DNA of 64,000 bases from Bugulina stolonifera (Eukaryota > Bryozoa > Gymnolaemata > Cheilostomatida > Bugulidae), in the NCBI GenBank assembly GCA_935421135.1, contig OW285193.1:4027996-4091995 (forward strand), in the 5' to 3' direction. Every line of letters begins with the position of its first letter. Within the stretch, counting starts at the first letter, position 1. Below, in pieces: positions 43,801 to 58,800 of the stretch. The notes under the pieces were generated by a model that worked only from the letters and a program-made list of their open reading frames with translations, ran no database searches and was not told the origin of the DNA. A program made the translations under genes and the position numbers.

Positions 43801-46800
43801 TATTATAATACATGTTAGTTAGGCTATTTATTACTTTGTAGACACTTTTGCACTTGTGTAGAGCTGAATACATTCATGTTGTTATCATACAGTACTACTA
43901 CCAGCTGTATAGCTCCAGCAGTGCTAGTGTTTAAACTTACCTTCAAGGCAGCATATATTTCCCTGTGAAGCAAGTCAGTGTTAAGTGTTTAAACTTATAG
44001 CAGGCTGCTAGCATACACATGTAATATGCCTACTCACCAATATTATATTATACACTCTGGAGGCAGCAGTATTTCTATGTGTCACCAGTTACTTGGCAAC
44101 AATCAATTCATAACTGTATACAAACTATTATAAAAGTTCTTTACTGAAAATATTATTCTAATGTAAATCAAAACAAAAGATACAAATAATCGCTATTAGT
44201 TGGACCAAATCCTCAGTTACACTAGAATAAATTAGGGTAGTTTACTATTTGCTAGGTAGAGGTAAGCCGATGCTTCATAATTCACTAACTAGAGGTGTGC
44301 TGGTGCCAGAAATTAGAAACTTGTAGCCAAGTGTGAGAAAAACACAATATTTATGTGAGGCTGCCTAGCCTGGGTTCTGTGATGTTACAAACTTATGTGC
44401 TTTGTTCTTACTATTGAGTAGAGCTTAATAGCTTGGAACCCAGGCTAACCCATAGCACAGAAATGAGTGTTTGGTAGTTGATTACCTTTCTATCATATCC
44501 AACTGGGTCATAAATCAAGTCATATTAACAACCTACATGTACATTGTATTACCACATTTAGAACGTTGATAAAGTATTATACAGTACATGTATTTTATAC
44601 ATAGTAGGCCTATTATTATAATAGTGATATGCACATATACGTGTATCTTGTATAACACAGCACACGTAGTACATGTAGTTACGGCTATTCTACAGGTAAT
44701 GTGATTTCCCCACTGGTCACAGCAACAAGAGAGGACAAATTTGAATTCAGTTGAACAGCAACAGTTTGGCTAATGATTACATTTCTGAGTAACCATACTT
44801 GTAAACAACACAAAACAAGACATTTCAGGTGGTCAAAGGCAATGCAGTTTCCCCTTTTCACTCAGAAGTTATTGATTATACTATGAAGTTGTCCTCCCTG
44901 TTTTATCTCATTTTCATGCCTCTACTATCTTATTCATTAATAAAAGACTTTTACGCATACATCATCTGCTACTAATAACAGCGACTTTCCCAAGACATTG
45001 ATGCCACTGTGTCAATCAATTTTCTGACATTCAGAGCTAAACAATTTTAAACATCTATAAATGTGTTCAATTTTTATGCAGGTTTTTTTGGACATTTAGC
45101 TGATAACAATTAAAAGTTTGCTTATCATCAATTAAAGGTAGATTATGATACATCCATTAACTAATGAGAATTAAAACAAATTTTGGTTTTGGAATTGTTC
45201 TAGATTGAAGGCACGATAACTGCAAATTGATGAAAAATTTGAGCCGGTGGAATGAACAGTTTAGGGAAAGTAGTTGCTAGTAACATGAGATGAGGTCAAG
45301 GTAAAGTTAGAGGTCAAGGACTCACCTGATCATCAACTGTGTAAACTGCTCGTCTGACAGGATGTAGCTGAAGTCATTGAGGACTTTCCTCAGGTCCATC
45401 ATACTCACATAGCCTGATTTCTCAAGGTCATATTTCTTGAATGCTTTATACATGTCACCATATGCGTCCCGGATCCTATCTCTAAAAATGGAGGATTAAT
45501 GTGTCTCTGCGAATGGTACTATATAGTGAATTTAAATGGGTAAACATAAAACTGCGAGGGGGGTCCTGTGCCCATTGAATTAGAAAAGTAATACAGCCTA
45601 AAACTGAGGCTACACCAGCTGTAAAAGCATAGGAAGTAGCCGAATAGAATGCAAGGTCACAAGGTCACAAGGCAAACTAACAGCAATCCAGGTGTTATTA
45701 AGAATATAACTTCTACAGAGCAAAGGTAGAACCAGGAGGGGACAACTCACCTGAGCTGGGTGAATATTGTCTCAATCGACATGTTGAAGACGGAAGTAGC
45801 CTGGTTGTACGTTTGTAGCTCATGCTTAATGACCATATTAGCGTGGTGATCCTCTAGCGTCCTGATGCTGCCATCTACTATCATCTTAGAGGTTCCTGCA
45901 TCATCACCAGGTGCAAAGTTCACTCCAATCTTCTGCAGGAACTGCTCGTGTGTGATATAACCTCTGCCCTCATAGTCATACCTGCAAGTAGTCAGTAATC
46001 AGGAGTAATGAGGGGCAGGGTTTGCATAATATTAAGAACTCAGTCTAATCCTTGACTGGGAGCATGGCCATGTTGTCTAACTCAAAGGTATAGATAATTA
46101 TTATATTAATAATATTCATCCCAAGCCTGATAAAGCGATGATTTGGAGTTGTCCCCACCACATTTTCCCACTTTTCAACGAGCTGCTGCCGGAACAACAG
46201 GGGTCAAATAGAAAAAAAATTGCTGGTTTCCCACTAACTCAAGGGTGCTCTTTCTACCTGTAAATTTTAAAAAGAATCTGAGTCGAGCCAGCACGCAAAT
46301 TTGATCAGTCCCCATGGAATGGCCTATATACACTGTGTATGTGTATTTAATTATAAAAAGTAGTTAAAATTTGGATCTAGAATAGTACACTTCGTAACAG
46401 CTTAGAATTCTACATGTACATGTGTTCTAAAACATGCACAAGAATTTGTGATGTTATTTAATGCGAACATTTTCAATTTTTTTCAATTTTCAATCTATGC
46501 ATTCACATGTTACTATATGGTTCATATATACATGTAGCAGCAATGAATTTAAATACTTTAATGTACATGATTGTATAGTACACATTATCAAAATAGTCTG
46601 TACATTAGTACAATAGTCTGTCTGAAATAAACTAACAAGAATTACCTTCTCCACAACTTGGAAAACTCTTCCTCAGTCATTGGAATAATAAACCTATGAA
46701 GGACCTCCCTAAGCTTCTTCTTATTGATTCGTCCAGTCTTGTTAGTATCAAGGATGATGAAGGCAGTAGACAGATCTTTCCACTGCCTGTGACCTTTCTC

Positions 46801-49800
46801 CTGTATGATATGGTGGGCCTCCTCTGCAGAGAGGTTGGGCGTCTCTTGAACGTAGTTGAACTTGTGGTCTGACACCAACCACTGGAATGCCAGTAACCAC
46901 AGTCATGCAGGTACATAGCAAATTGGAGTTATGTCCACATACAGTTTCATGCTAGTTGTGCTAACTAGCACCTACATGTAATAAGACATTATCACAAACA
47001 TCATAATATGAACTTATATGTTCCATATTCAAATGACATGTTTTAACATCCAAGTTAACGGTGATAACATACATCTAGTACAACAAGTCTCAACTCTGCT
47101 ATGCACTACAACTAGCATGATTTCACAGAATATCAAATTTGCTGACATAATTTAAACCTCGTAACTTGAGGCGTTGTTATAAAATGTTATAACAGACGAA
47201 TGCTAGGGATTGGGTACCCTACGATGAGTGTATGCAAATCTATTTTAGCAAATTGAAATCATGAAAACCTACTTTTTGCAAACTGTTGCCAAAAAGTAGG
47301 TTTTCATGATTAAAAGTTGCTAAAATAGATTTGCATACACTCATTGTAGTGTGAATAGAAAAAGTTCAAGATCTGACCTTATGACCTTCCGCCGTATCTT
47401 GTGTCTCAAACCTATGCAGGAAGTCCTGATAGCTGATCCGAGTTTTCTTATTGATAAGGCCGAGTCTGTTACAGAGAACGTCAAACTCTTCTTTAGACAT
47501 GATGATCATGAAAGAGTCGAGCATTCGTTGGAAGTCACTCTTTGATACGAGACCATTGTGATCAGCATCAAACTTATAGAACGCTCCTCGTAAGTCCTGC
47601 ACAGGAAATGAGGCACGAATCACAATTTAGTATCAACATCAAAATGATATATCTATTCATTGAACATGGAGGTGATTACAGACATTGGATTATATTTAAT
47701 CCAAGAAAACAAACTGCCATTTCAAACTTTTAGAATTCATTTATTACACGACTGTATATTAGTAAGAGTATGTTAACAGAACCTAATTGAAGTGGGTTAT
47801 ACATGATTTTGGAGTTGTGCATCTTGTTATATTACTCACAGCAAAGTTCTCCCTCAGTTTACTTCGCAGTTTACGCTCCGCCTCGTCAGCGGTCATTCCG
47901 CAGTCATCTCCCCTGTGTTTGTTGACTCTATGGTTTCCCGACTGTTTCATATCATCCACGACATTCCCCTGCTGACTCTTTGGTGCATCAAATGAGCCAA
48001 TGAAAGAGTAGTAGTCGATGTAACCTGTAGGTACATGTCAAGTATTACATGTACATGTATGTAACCTGTAGGTACATGTCAAGTATTATAAGTACATGTA
48101 TGTATAGCTGTAGCTACATGTCAAGTATTACATGTACATGTATGTATAGCTTTGTTGGCAGAGTAACACAGTAACAATTAACTATTGCACTGCTTAGCTA
48201 TTGAATAAGACATCCCGGACTCAAATTACATATGTTCGACAAAAAGTAGGATAATAAAGTGCTTTGTTGGTGGCATGGTGAAAACAGCTTCTGACCCATG
48301 GATAGAATAGATTCTGTATGAGGATAAATTAGGGTTATTGGATAAGTTTATTGTAACACAGTATATTGCAGAGGAAGTTGGGTCAATGGGTCAATGGGTC
48401 AATGGGTCAATGGGTCAATGGGTCAATGGGTCAATGGGTCAATGGGTCAATGGGTCAATGGGTCAATGGGTCAATGGGTCAATGGGTCAATGGGTATGTT
48501 AACATTTTAAAATCACTTTAATAATGCGTACATTACAGAATTACAAGTCATATTGTTGTGATGCTACCAGATGTACAGTGTAGGTGTCACTGAATGTATA
48601 AATATACACATCCATGAACATCGTATAAAATAATATAGCAGTTGAAAGCTAAATTAGTTTTCTATAAGACTGCTTTGTGTTGCTCCTTCAATATTGGAGT
48701 TCATTCTTGTACAGTGTATATTGTAACATGATATTATATTATATTATTATGAATTAAAATATTGGCATTCCTTAAATTCTGATGATGTAACTAATTTTGG
48801 AGCAGAATTAAATAGTTCTAAAACTACAGCCTGGCATTTCTTGTTTTATTTACGATATTATTATTATAGTACACACATGTAATTATTACCCATGGAAACA
48901 TGGTACATCTAATAGACTAATGAGGATATACTGGTGAGCTGCTGAGCTGTGATTGATATTATGAAAATTTTTGTTTAAAGAATCAGTAAGACAACTACAT
49001 TGGACAAACTTCCACCACTTCTAGTATTGCCGTTGAAGTATGCGACTATAATTCTGACATCTCGAGAAGGTGAGTGTACTTGATACTACGTGTACAATTG
49101 TGTAAAAGAGGCTGTAATGTTCTCTGACTATTGCCGTCTGCAATGGTGTATTAGTGTTATTAACAGTATTTCCTACTACAATAAATAACCCATGAGCACA
49201 TCACAGTTGGTGAGTCAAGCACCCAAAGTACCTAATGTAACCTGAGTTCCTAAAAGCATCAAACTCTCAGGGTTGGAGGGAAACATTGCAGCTCTAAAGC
49301 AAGATTCGATCTGCTAGCTCATGTTATACAGTACTAACACCAAATTATTAACAACGTTATTTTGCTTTGTCAGCAATAATTTAATATGATACTAAATTGT
49401 ACATGTACATGCTGTGACTATGACATCATATTGAGAATACTCTGTAATACATAGTGACATTATAATGGAAAGTAGTACTAGTAAAGCCCTAGTATCATTA
49501 TCAGAGGAAGTTGGAATGACTAGTGCCAGGACTGGTATCAAAATTATGGAACAAAAATGAAATTGCGTCTTGTACTACTTTACATGTATATTATTATAAA
49601 ACTCTTCACTCACATCAACATTAAAATAAAATGAAATTATAGTATAAGGGCAAAACTATTGTGTACAAGTTAATACAGATAGTAGCAGTTAAAAATTAAA
49701 TGCCTCAAATACCTTTTAATGTATTTTTTATATTTTAGAATGTAATTAAAAACTTTTAATAATTTCTGGAATGCGAAATAGTTATTAATGGAATGCACGA

Positions 49801-52800
49801 TATTTTTCTAGTTTAAATAAAGCTCTAGTAGAAATGGATAGCTTTGCAATTACACATGAATTTTATGAAAAGAAACCCATTGGAATGAATTATATTTCGG
49901 AGATATGCACATTACATGTTTGTTAATATTATTTACATGTACATGACTGTAGTAGAAAATCTGATATTGTGATAGTATAATACACCGCAGGTTGGTTAAG
50001 CTATGCTTTGTCAACACAGTTGTATCTCTCATACATATTATATTGTATAGCATAGTTGAATCTGGTGCCATGAAATGTAGCGCCATTTACGTGTGCAATA
50101 CCTACCTAACTACATTAGTCAGTAGTCCTTGAATCAATCAGCTGTGTGCTCGGTATCCTTCCCTCTCTATGTACCAAATATTTTAGTTCGGTTTGCTAAA
50201 TGCACTGAATTAGATTACGTGTATTTCATTCTTCTGTGGGGGAGCCTTAAACAATTAAAAGTTGTCTTCTCTCAATGGAGAGAGGACAACTTTTAACTAT
50301 AATCAATAGCTAATGAGTCGCCATGCTTAACTACTACTTACCAGTGCCAGCAACTTAGTAAATCCCACCATTTATTAGTTATAGGTATTACATTGTTATG
50401 ATAACTATAATATTATGTACATGTATGTTACAATCATGATTGTATAGTATTTATTAATTATTTCACAATCATCTAATATTATGTAGATATTACTTATTGT
50501 GACTGTAATACACACTTTTTATGTTACAATAACACATGCCTTGATAACACATGCCTTGATAACACATGCCTTGATAACACATGCCTTGATAACACATGCC
50601 TTGATAACACATGCCTTGATAACACATGTTCACAATGTGAATTCTATCTATACCACACATACCATACCACAACATGCCAGTAGCTCGCCATACCACTTAC
50701 TATCCATTACTTAAGTTTATTGTAGATATTCCTATCTACTGGGTGGGGATCAACTATAGTAATGTAAGTACTGTTCTTAACCACCAGATCAAGTAATGTA
50801 CTGTAAGTACATGTACAGTAAGTACATGTACTGTAAGTTGTAAATTAAGGCTGAGGATATTGTGTTTATGTTTTGGCAAAGCTTTTGGGCTCTATGTGCA
50901 TTGCGTGTGCATTGCATGTACATTGTATGTTTAAATCCATATTGTCAGAGAAAAACGTATCAGGGGAGGACAACTTTACATTGTAATAAGTAGCTATCAT
51001 GGATGGTTGTAGTATTCCTGTAACACACCATATTACCACCTTTCTCTTAGTAAATTAAATACCAAAGCATTGTTAAAATGCGTACATAAAGCAAACGATT
51101 ACTAGCATAATGTAAGTCTTGTTTTTATTCTTACTCAATAATATCCTCTATCCCAATAATCTTTATTGGTATCGTGTTGGCGGATAAAGATACTTTGGCT
51201 TAAATTTAGTAATAGTAGCTACACTGCAAGTTAGGAAGGAGGAAATGTCATGCCCAGTATACTTGTATTAGTCAGCTGCCATACTTTGCTTATCAATTGA
51301 AATTAAACTGCCACCCAGTACTATAACTCTTTTCGTAAAATTTATATTGAGAAAATCTTTAACAGAAGATGACCTACCTTTGTTAAAGTTGAGCAGATTA
51401 CAGACTTGAGCAAACATTTCATCGTCCAATAGCATGCCTTGTTGCATCAGTACCTACATGTAAGTAATACAGAGTTGTAAACACCAATAATATTACAATG
51501 TACTTGATTGAAATATTTAAAGCTGTGTCAACTATACACCTCTGAACTTTAAGGTGGTAACAATATTTTTTTAGCCTACATTGTATGTGCAGTTTTGTAA
51601 GATGGAAAGAAGCTTTGTGATAAAAGATTGCATTGCTGATAAATTTTTTTCGACAAATCATATACTATTTTGTCAATGAATCTATTCTAACTTGAAGCTA
51701 TTGATCCATGGTTGTACACCTTGCACTCGGTAACGTTGCAAGTTTGCCTGCTGGTAGCATTAACAAAGCTCGTTAAATTTGAGTGCTAAAGTGTAGAAGG
51801 AATGAATGCAGTATAATTATTATACATGCATTATACATAATTATATTATACATGTATTAATGTATAGCCAATGAAGTTTTATGGACACATTTCACACCAA
51901 CGAAGAGACAACTCTTTATTCCTTACCTGTTTGAAATCTTTCTTGGATATACGTCCTGTGTTTTTCTTGTCAAAGAGAAGGAAAGCATCTCTGATGCTTT
52001 TCTTATGCTGCAACATCCTGTCTCGGAGACGAATGAGCACCTCCTCTGGCGTCATGAATGAGGTTCTGTCTAGTACGTTTTGGTCTGTGTCGGCATGCCT
52101 GCAGAATGAAGATTCTAGGTACAAGCATTAGCGCTCACACATGCATGCTATGTGGAGCATATTTATGGACAGCTATAACAAATGCACTTAAGTGCTCGTA
52201 TAAACATATAGTATTATATAGTCACATGACTGAAACAAGACCATAGGTTCTTTTGACAGAGCTGTGTATAACGTTTTGCTGACTCACAACGCATGCTGTA
52301 CGCTGCAAGTGATGTGTATTCACCATTACTATCAAGTATATTTTAACCATGTTTTACATTGGAAAGCAGCCTAGTGCTGGGTGTCCAGCTTGAAGTCCAA
52401 GGTTCAAACCCTGTGATAAGCACTAGTGGTGTTGGAAAAGGGCATCTGACTTTACAACGTTGCTATCCTGTTAAACATAATAAATTGTAGTTTTCTCTTT
52501 ATTTCCAGCATAGTGGAGCCACATTTCCTTCATCCTTCATAACAATGGGCAATGGGAACTAAAGGCGGTGAGTGACCTAACTAGTTATATCATGCTACAT
52601 GTCTCACACAGACTGACCTGGTCAGCTGATCATGGTATCTCTTGTCCAGCTCAGTGTTGTGAGAATTAAATATTTGAGTGCTGAGTCCAGTAATGTCACC
52701 TGGCTGTACATCTACGCCAAGCTTAGCCAACCACTCTACGTAGTTCACCTTATTCCCTTCGTGGTCATCAATTCGTGACATCATACTGGAATATAGCATG

Positions 52801-55800
52801 AGGTAGTGATGTCATACAAGGATATACACTTGGACATGAATCATGAGGTAGTGATGTCATAAAATGATAACATATCATGAGGTAGTGATGTCATAATATG
52901 ATAATGAATCATGTTGTAATGATGTCATAATATGATATATCATGAGGTAGTGATGTCATAAAAGTAGGTTGACAGATATTGAATATAATAATATATGCTG
53001 ACAGACATTAAATATATTTATGCTGACATATATTAACTTTATAACACACAATGCTCAGTGATTCACCCACCAGATTATATACGTGTACATAGTATAATGT
53101 AAGATATTACGCTTACAAGTTAAAGTGATCGTCAGAGATGGGTATACAGTACTGTGTAATAATCTTCCTCAGGAAAGATTTGTTGATCCTGGCAGAGTTC
53201 AGGGGGTCATACGACTTTAGTTTGGGAGATATTATGCTCCAGTTCTCCGTCAGCTTCTGACGTAAAATCTCGTCCACCTATCAAGAGAGAGATGAAGTAT
53301 GCCATTCATACAGTGCAAGCTAAATGCAATAGTAAATTATGTAACTGGACGTTCAAAGTTACCTGTTCGGCCACACCTGGTAATTCATAACCTTCTAACA
53401 TAGGTTGCTGGAGTATAAATTATTTGTCAGAGTCCTACTTTATCTAACATGCAGTCTAATACACAAAGGTACTGTAACTTTAACACTATATTATACATGT
53501 TTTGTTTAAAATTGCTACTTTATGTACATGTATAATAAACATATAGCAGCGACTTGAAACAAAAGCAACCAGGATGACGAGTCATGCTACCACAGTCAGC
53601 CAGCCAATCAGATGCAGACTTACAGTATCCCAAGCTAAGATGACTGGTTTCTGTACTTCATTGAATCTGTGTTCAGAGTGCAGCCATTTGTGGCCTTCAT
53701 TCGTCTCTCTGCAGAATATAGTGGCATGTGTCAGTAAGTGCTACAGAGTACTTTACTCTTGGCAACAAATGACATGTATCAGCAAGTGCTACAGAACATG
53801 TTAGCGTGTACCGTGTTCCAAGTATGCACATTGATCTAAAGATGGGTGGCTACTCACCACCCCCTACTCACCTCGGCTCAAATATAGCAAGGAAGGCTTG
53901 GTAGTCTATGGAGTTAGTATTCTCTGGATCAAGTCTCTTCATGAGTTTGCTCAGCTGAGATTTAGTTAGTTTGACCTTGAAGTTCTGAAGTACCTTCTTT
54001 ATGTCTTTCTTCGTGATACGCCCAGTGTGTGCCTAAACAGATATATATAGGCACTACACCATAACAATCTAAGTACTGGGTCGAACTGGTTGCTATGGAG
54101 CACAGGCTACTGTAGATGTTGGGTCATGTGGTCTACATACTCGTATGTGAAACAAGTGATCAAGTTCTACATCATGCTAACCTGTCTTAGCATTCAGCAT
54201 CATTACCCATGTACATGTACATGTACGTACATCAGACTACATATTGTTTATTTTGTACTATATGGAACCCTGTTCTCAGTACCCAGTGCTTACAAATGAC
54301 TGGTAACCAATTACTGGTTATCAATATTACTGGTTTCCAATTACTGGTTACCAATATTACTGGTTACCAATATGTACATTACATATGTTTCCAATTACTG
54401 GTTACCAATTAACAAGAAAAATGATTGAAAGCTAGACTCTTGCTCAAACTCCACTGTACACCTGATTGGAAATAGGATAGGTGGTGCCAAATCTTTTTTC
54501 CTCAAAAAAATTGGCGTAATGGTGTTTATAACATACAGGTGCGCATTCCTCGGGAGTGAAAAATACTGTTTTTATTGATAAGAATTTAAATTTAAAAATT
54601 AACGGAATGAACATCTTCTGCATAATAGAAATCTTTGAGGTGTGCAAGGCAGAATCTTTTTGCCTTTCCAGTGTGCAGTGATGTAAAAAAATATGCTGAA
54701 CTCACGCTACACCATTGGCGCAGCTTCAGAACCATCTGTTAACATGGTTACTTACTATTATACCATGTGAACCCTTTATTCCTGATAGTATCTAGTAAAG
54801 AGTAATATAATCAGTTACAGGTATTTGGAGACTAACCTCATCTATCTGAAGGAAGGCGTTCTTAAAGGAACCGTAAGCACTGGTCACATGTCTGTGCAGG
54901 AGATTCCAGAGCTCATCAGAAGTTGCCTCCTCATTGTACTGTTTTACTGGGAAGTACTTGTGACTTGATTTGATGGGGATTGTCTGCCCATTCCCCTCTG
55001 ATTGTGGATCTTGAAACTTGGAGAGCACAACTCCCCAGCATACCTGACCACTTGCTTTAATTTCCGCTCTAAATAGAGGATACTAGTTAGTGTAAGAGGT
55101 GGCTTTATGATACACATTTCTATTTCGTATCATATAGATATAGCTGCTCTAGATTTTCCAGTGCACTAGATTTTTACGTTTCATGTGGAGGCAACTCCCA
55201 TTATTCAATATTCAATTGCCAAAGATAAAAGCTAAAATATTAAAATGACTACAATACTTCAGAAGAAATTTTTAGCCTTGAAAGAAGAGCTGGTTTTCTA
55301 TATTTATTCTTCAACTTTGAATAGAAGGGGAAAACTTTCTCAGATTGACTTCTACTACACTGACCTCTCCATGAGTTGTACGAACAGCTGCTCTGACATG
55401 GGTATTGTGAAGGCAGACAGTACAGCTCTGAGGTCAGTAAGGGAGACAAATCCATCGTTATTCCTGTCACACGCATTCAGTGCCCTCTTGACATTCACAT
55501 AATTGGTCCTCATCTACAAGCACACATGTCATAATATGTACAAGTAGGTACTAGCAATAAAAAATAAAAATCCGACTGGGGAAGGATTTAAGAACTTTAG
55601 TAGGCTATACAAATTTATATAATATATTCATCAACATCAATCACATTCAGAGTTTCAGGACAAATGTCCATTCTATGGGGGTAGACAGGTCAGCAGCAGT
55701 ATGTATCACAACAAAGCGTCACGTCATACACCATGGCACACTTAGCGAATAATTAGTCAGCAAACTCACCCTCCTTCTGAACTCTCTGTCCAATTGGTCA

Positions 55801-58800
55801 ATGTTGAGGTGCTTCAATGGACTGACAGCTTCAGTAGCAGGCTTAGCAGGTGTTCTAGTGTTGACACCTAGGGCTGAGACATGTATATATATACAATGTT
55901 TGGTACGTATCGCATAGGTGCATGAAAAACAACCATGTATAAGCGATATATCACAGGCGTGGATAAACGGTAAATAATGTGTACACCGTCTTAGACTGTC
56001 TTACTACACCATTTTATTATTACTGATAATACAATCATAATAACATCATAACTGTAATACACACAGATACAGCATAAAACTCGAATGATGTTATGCGATG
56101 CGAACGCATACAACAAGACACAATTATACATACCACATGAAAACAACTTACAAGGAGGCTTATCAACTTGAGAAAGAGGCTGCATAATCTTAACTCCAAG
56201 TCTTCTCATGAAATCTTTGTAGTCCATAGTCCCGGAGTGGTGAAAATCGTACCTCATCCACAGTCTAAAATAAACATGGCCGCATGGTTTCATTACAAAT
56301 GGCGGTTTTTTAAAAATCAAGACATTTATAGTGGAGATTATTAGTTAGTGAATTTAGTTACCAATGGGTTTAGTTCTGTTTAGTTTCTCTTAAATAGTAT
56401 TTTAAAACGAGAACTCAGCACAGCTTATTAAAACACTCCTTGCGTAAAAAGTGTCGGATGATTTCATTGGTTGGTTTTACTAATGCCAGATTGAGTTCAT
56501 CATCTCACTTTTCAAATTGAGATTCGTTGAGTTTGATGGCGTTGTTATCCAGTACTTTACGGAAATCATGTCGTTGAATTCGACCATCTCTATTGTAATC
56601 AAATAAGTGAAATGATTTAACAAAGTCTTTGGCGTTCATCTTGATCTTCTCCTGCAGTTGCTTCTCCACCATATCCATGTTAATCTCATTTGGCTGCTTT
56701 ACTGGGGTCTTTACAAACCTATAGTAGATACATGTAGATAGCATGATCACAAAATTATACTTTATTGGTGTAGCCCTCTAGATGTCATGGTAGTCGAGGC
56801 TGGAGGAGACAGGAGCTCCATGGTGCACCACAGGTCAGACTTGAACTCATCTGATTCGCATACCTTAGTAAGGTTGAATAACGAGTGTTACCCTCTAGCA
56901 TCTACATGTAACAGTATTATTATATTATACTAGGTGACCCTTCCCTCTGCTTAGATTGATAGATCTGGAAGAGGGGCTCATAATATGACTTAATACAAGA
57001 TGGTAGAGAGGCCACATTGAGCAAGCAGATACTCTGTGGGATTTGGGGTTTGTGAGTAAGTCGCAATCTTGCTACTGTTTATAACAAGAGAAGAAGTTTG
57101 CAACCTTTATTTGTCCAAAACTTGACAGACTGCGCTGTCACCAAAGATGCCAGTAGACAGGCTTGCCAAGTTGGACTGATGAGAATCAGGGAGATTCAGC
57201 ATTTGGGTGGGGTGGGGTTCCAAAATTTGAGCTGAAAATCAGGGAGTCTCCTGCAGAATCAGGGAGACTTGGTAAGCCTGCCAGTAGACGAGTATTCAAA
57301 CTACGAAAGGTTGAGTAATGACTCTTCAAATTAGTAACTCGATAAATTGTGTAACTAATTTCAAGTTGTCTCACCCTCAGTTTGAAGTAAAAAATGTAAA
57401 AGATATATGGAGCCTTCGGGACCTCTTGGACTGACTTGGGCCACAAATAACAGTTCCAAGATGGCTACCCGGCCGAGGCCGAAAGGGTTGTTGACCTGGA
57501 ATTTTGCTCAGTTGGAGAAAACCAACACTAGCTCATCATCACACCCAGGTTTCTGGCACAACAATGAGGATTTGGCATTTGGCCCAGGCCGGTGCGTTTG
57601 TCATACTGTGATGGAAATAAGCCAGAAAGTTTTTGAGCAGGTTGGCCTGTGCCGTGAATTTGGGTCGCAAACACGCTAACACATGTACTGCAGTCTTTGA
57701 GAGGATTATTCCCATTCCAAGGTAAGACAATCCTAAATTTCTATCACGCTAAACACCATAAAATTATGGAAACTGTTAATCATAACTTAAAGAGAAGACA
57801 ACTCAAGTCAGCTAAAATAGCTATCATTGAATAATAATGATTCTGTGAGAGTTGTTGGATAAAGTCAGTGTTTAGATCTACCTGTATGAAGAAGATAGAT
57901 CATCTTTAGTTTTCTTCTCTTTCCCATAGAACCTATCAAGAAACTCTACGTACAAGAGAGCCCCCGATCTGTCTGTAGGAACTTTGGCAATGATTGATTC
58001 AAACTGTTCAGAGGTCAGCGATAAGGCAAATGCTTCTAGAACTCTACGGAACTCTCCTTTACTGACCGCGTAGATTCTGTTGATATCATAGTTACGGAAT
58101 CCCTGTGAACAAACAAGGTTGTAATTGACGCACTAACCTACAACTATATTATGCTCTCAAGCCTACAGCTTTATTCTAACTACCTACATGTACAACTACA
58201 ATATAATATATGCTCTCTAATTTATACAATATATTATTGATTATATCATTATTGAATGCATATCATTTCTTTCAGAAATATAACATATTTATCATAATTA
58301 TACCAGTTTGAATGCAGTCCAACGTCATAGTAGCCTGTAATTTCCACAGACTAATAAATTAACAATTTGGTACAAGCAGAAACATAACACAATATTCAGT
58401 CTCATAAGCTACACGTAGCTGAGATATCACCTTGAACTGCCAGAGTAGTTCGGAAATAGGAAATATATGTTGACCTTACATTTAGGTGTGTAACAGGAGA
58501 AAGTGAAAGTGGCCTTATTCCTTAACGTTTCCCCCAAATTGAAGTGGGAGAACTTATGTTCTGTATTAGTTAATTTTCGAGCCCCAAACGTAATTGCCTT
58601 GGTGAGAACACTAAGATCCGAGGCCATATTTCTACATGTAGTATACATGATGAATATTTCAACGACTATGATAGCTTAGTAAATACAAAACTTGTAGGTT
58701 CAAAAGTGCGAAAGCAAAAGTGGAGGAGATAACTTAATGTAATCAGATACCATAAAATCATGTACATGTTGGATAATGCTAGGACACTATTAGTAATTGG

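Noticed and set aside
43940..43962. 22-base mini-exon between EFCAB6 exons 20 and 21
   Set aside because: Splice-like borders exist, but inclusion introduces a stop, and exons 20 and 21 join in phase without it.
50490..50714. Repetitive YQGMC / ALITH peptides
   Set aside because: 15-bp repeat translated in frame; no gene context.
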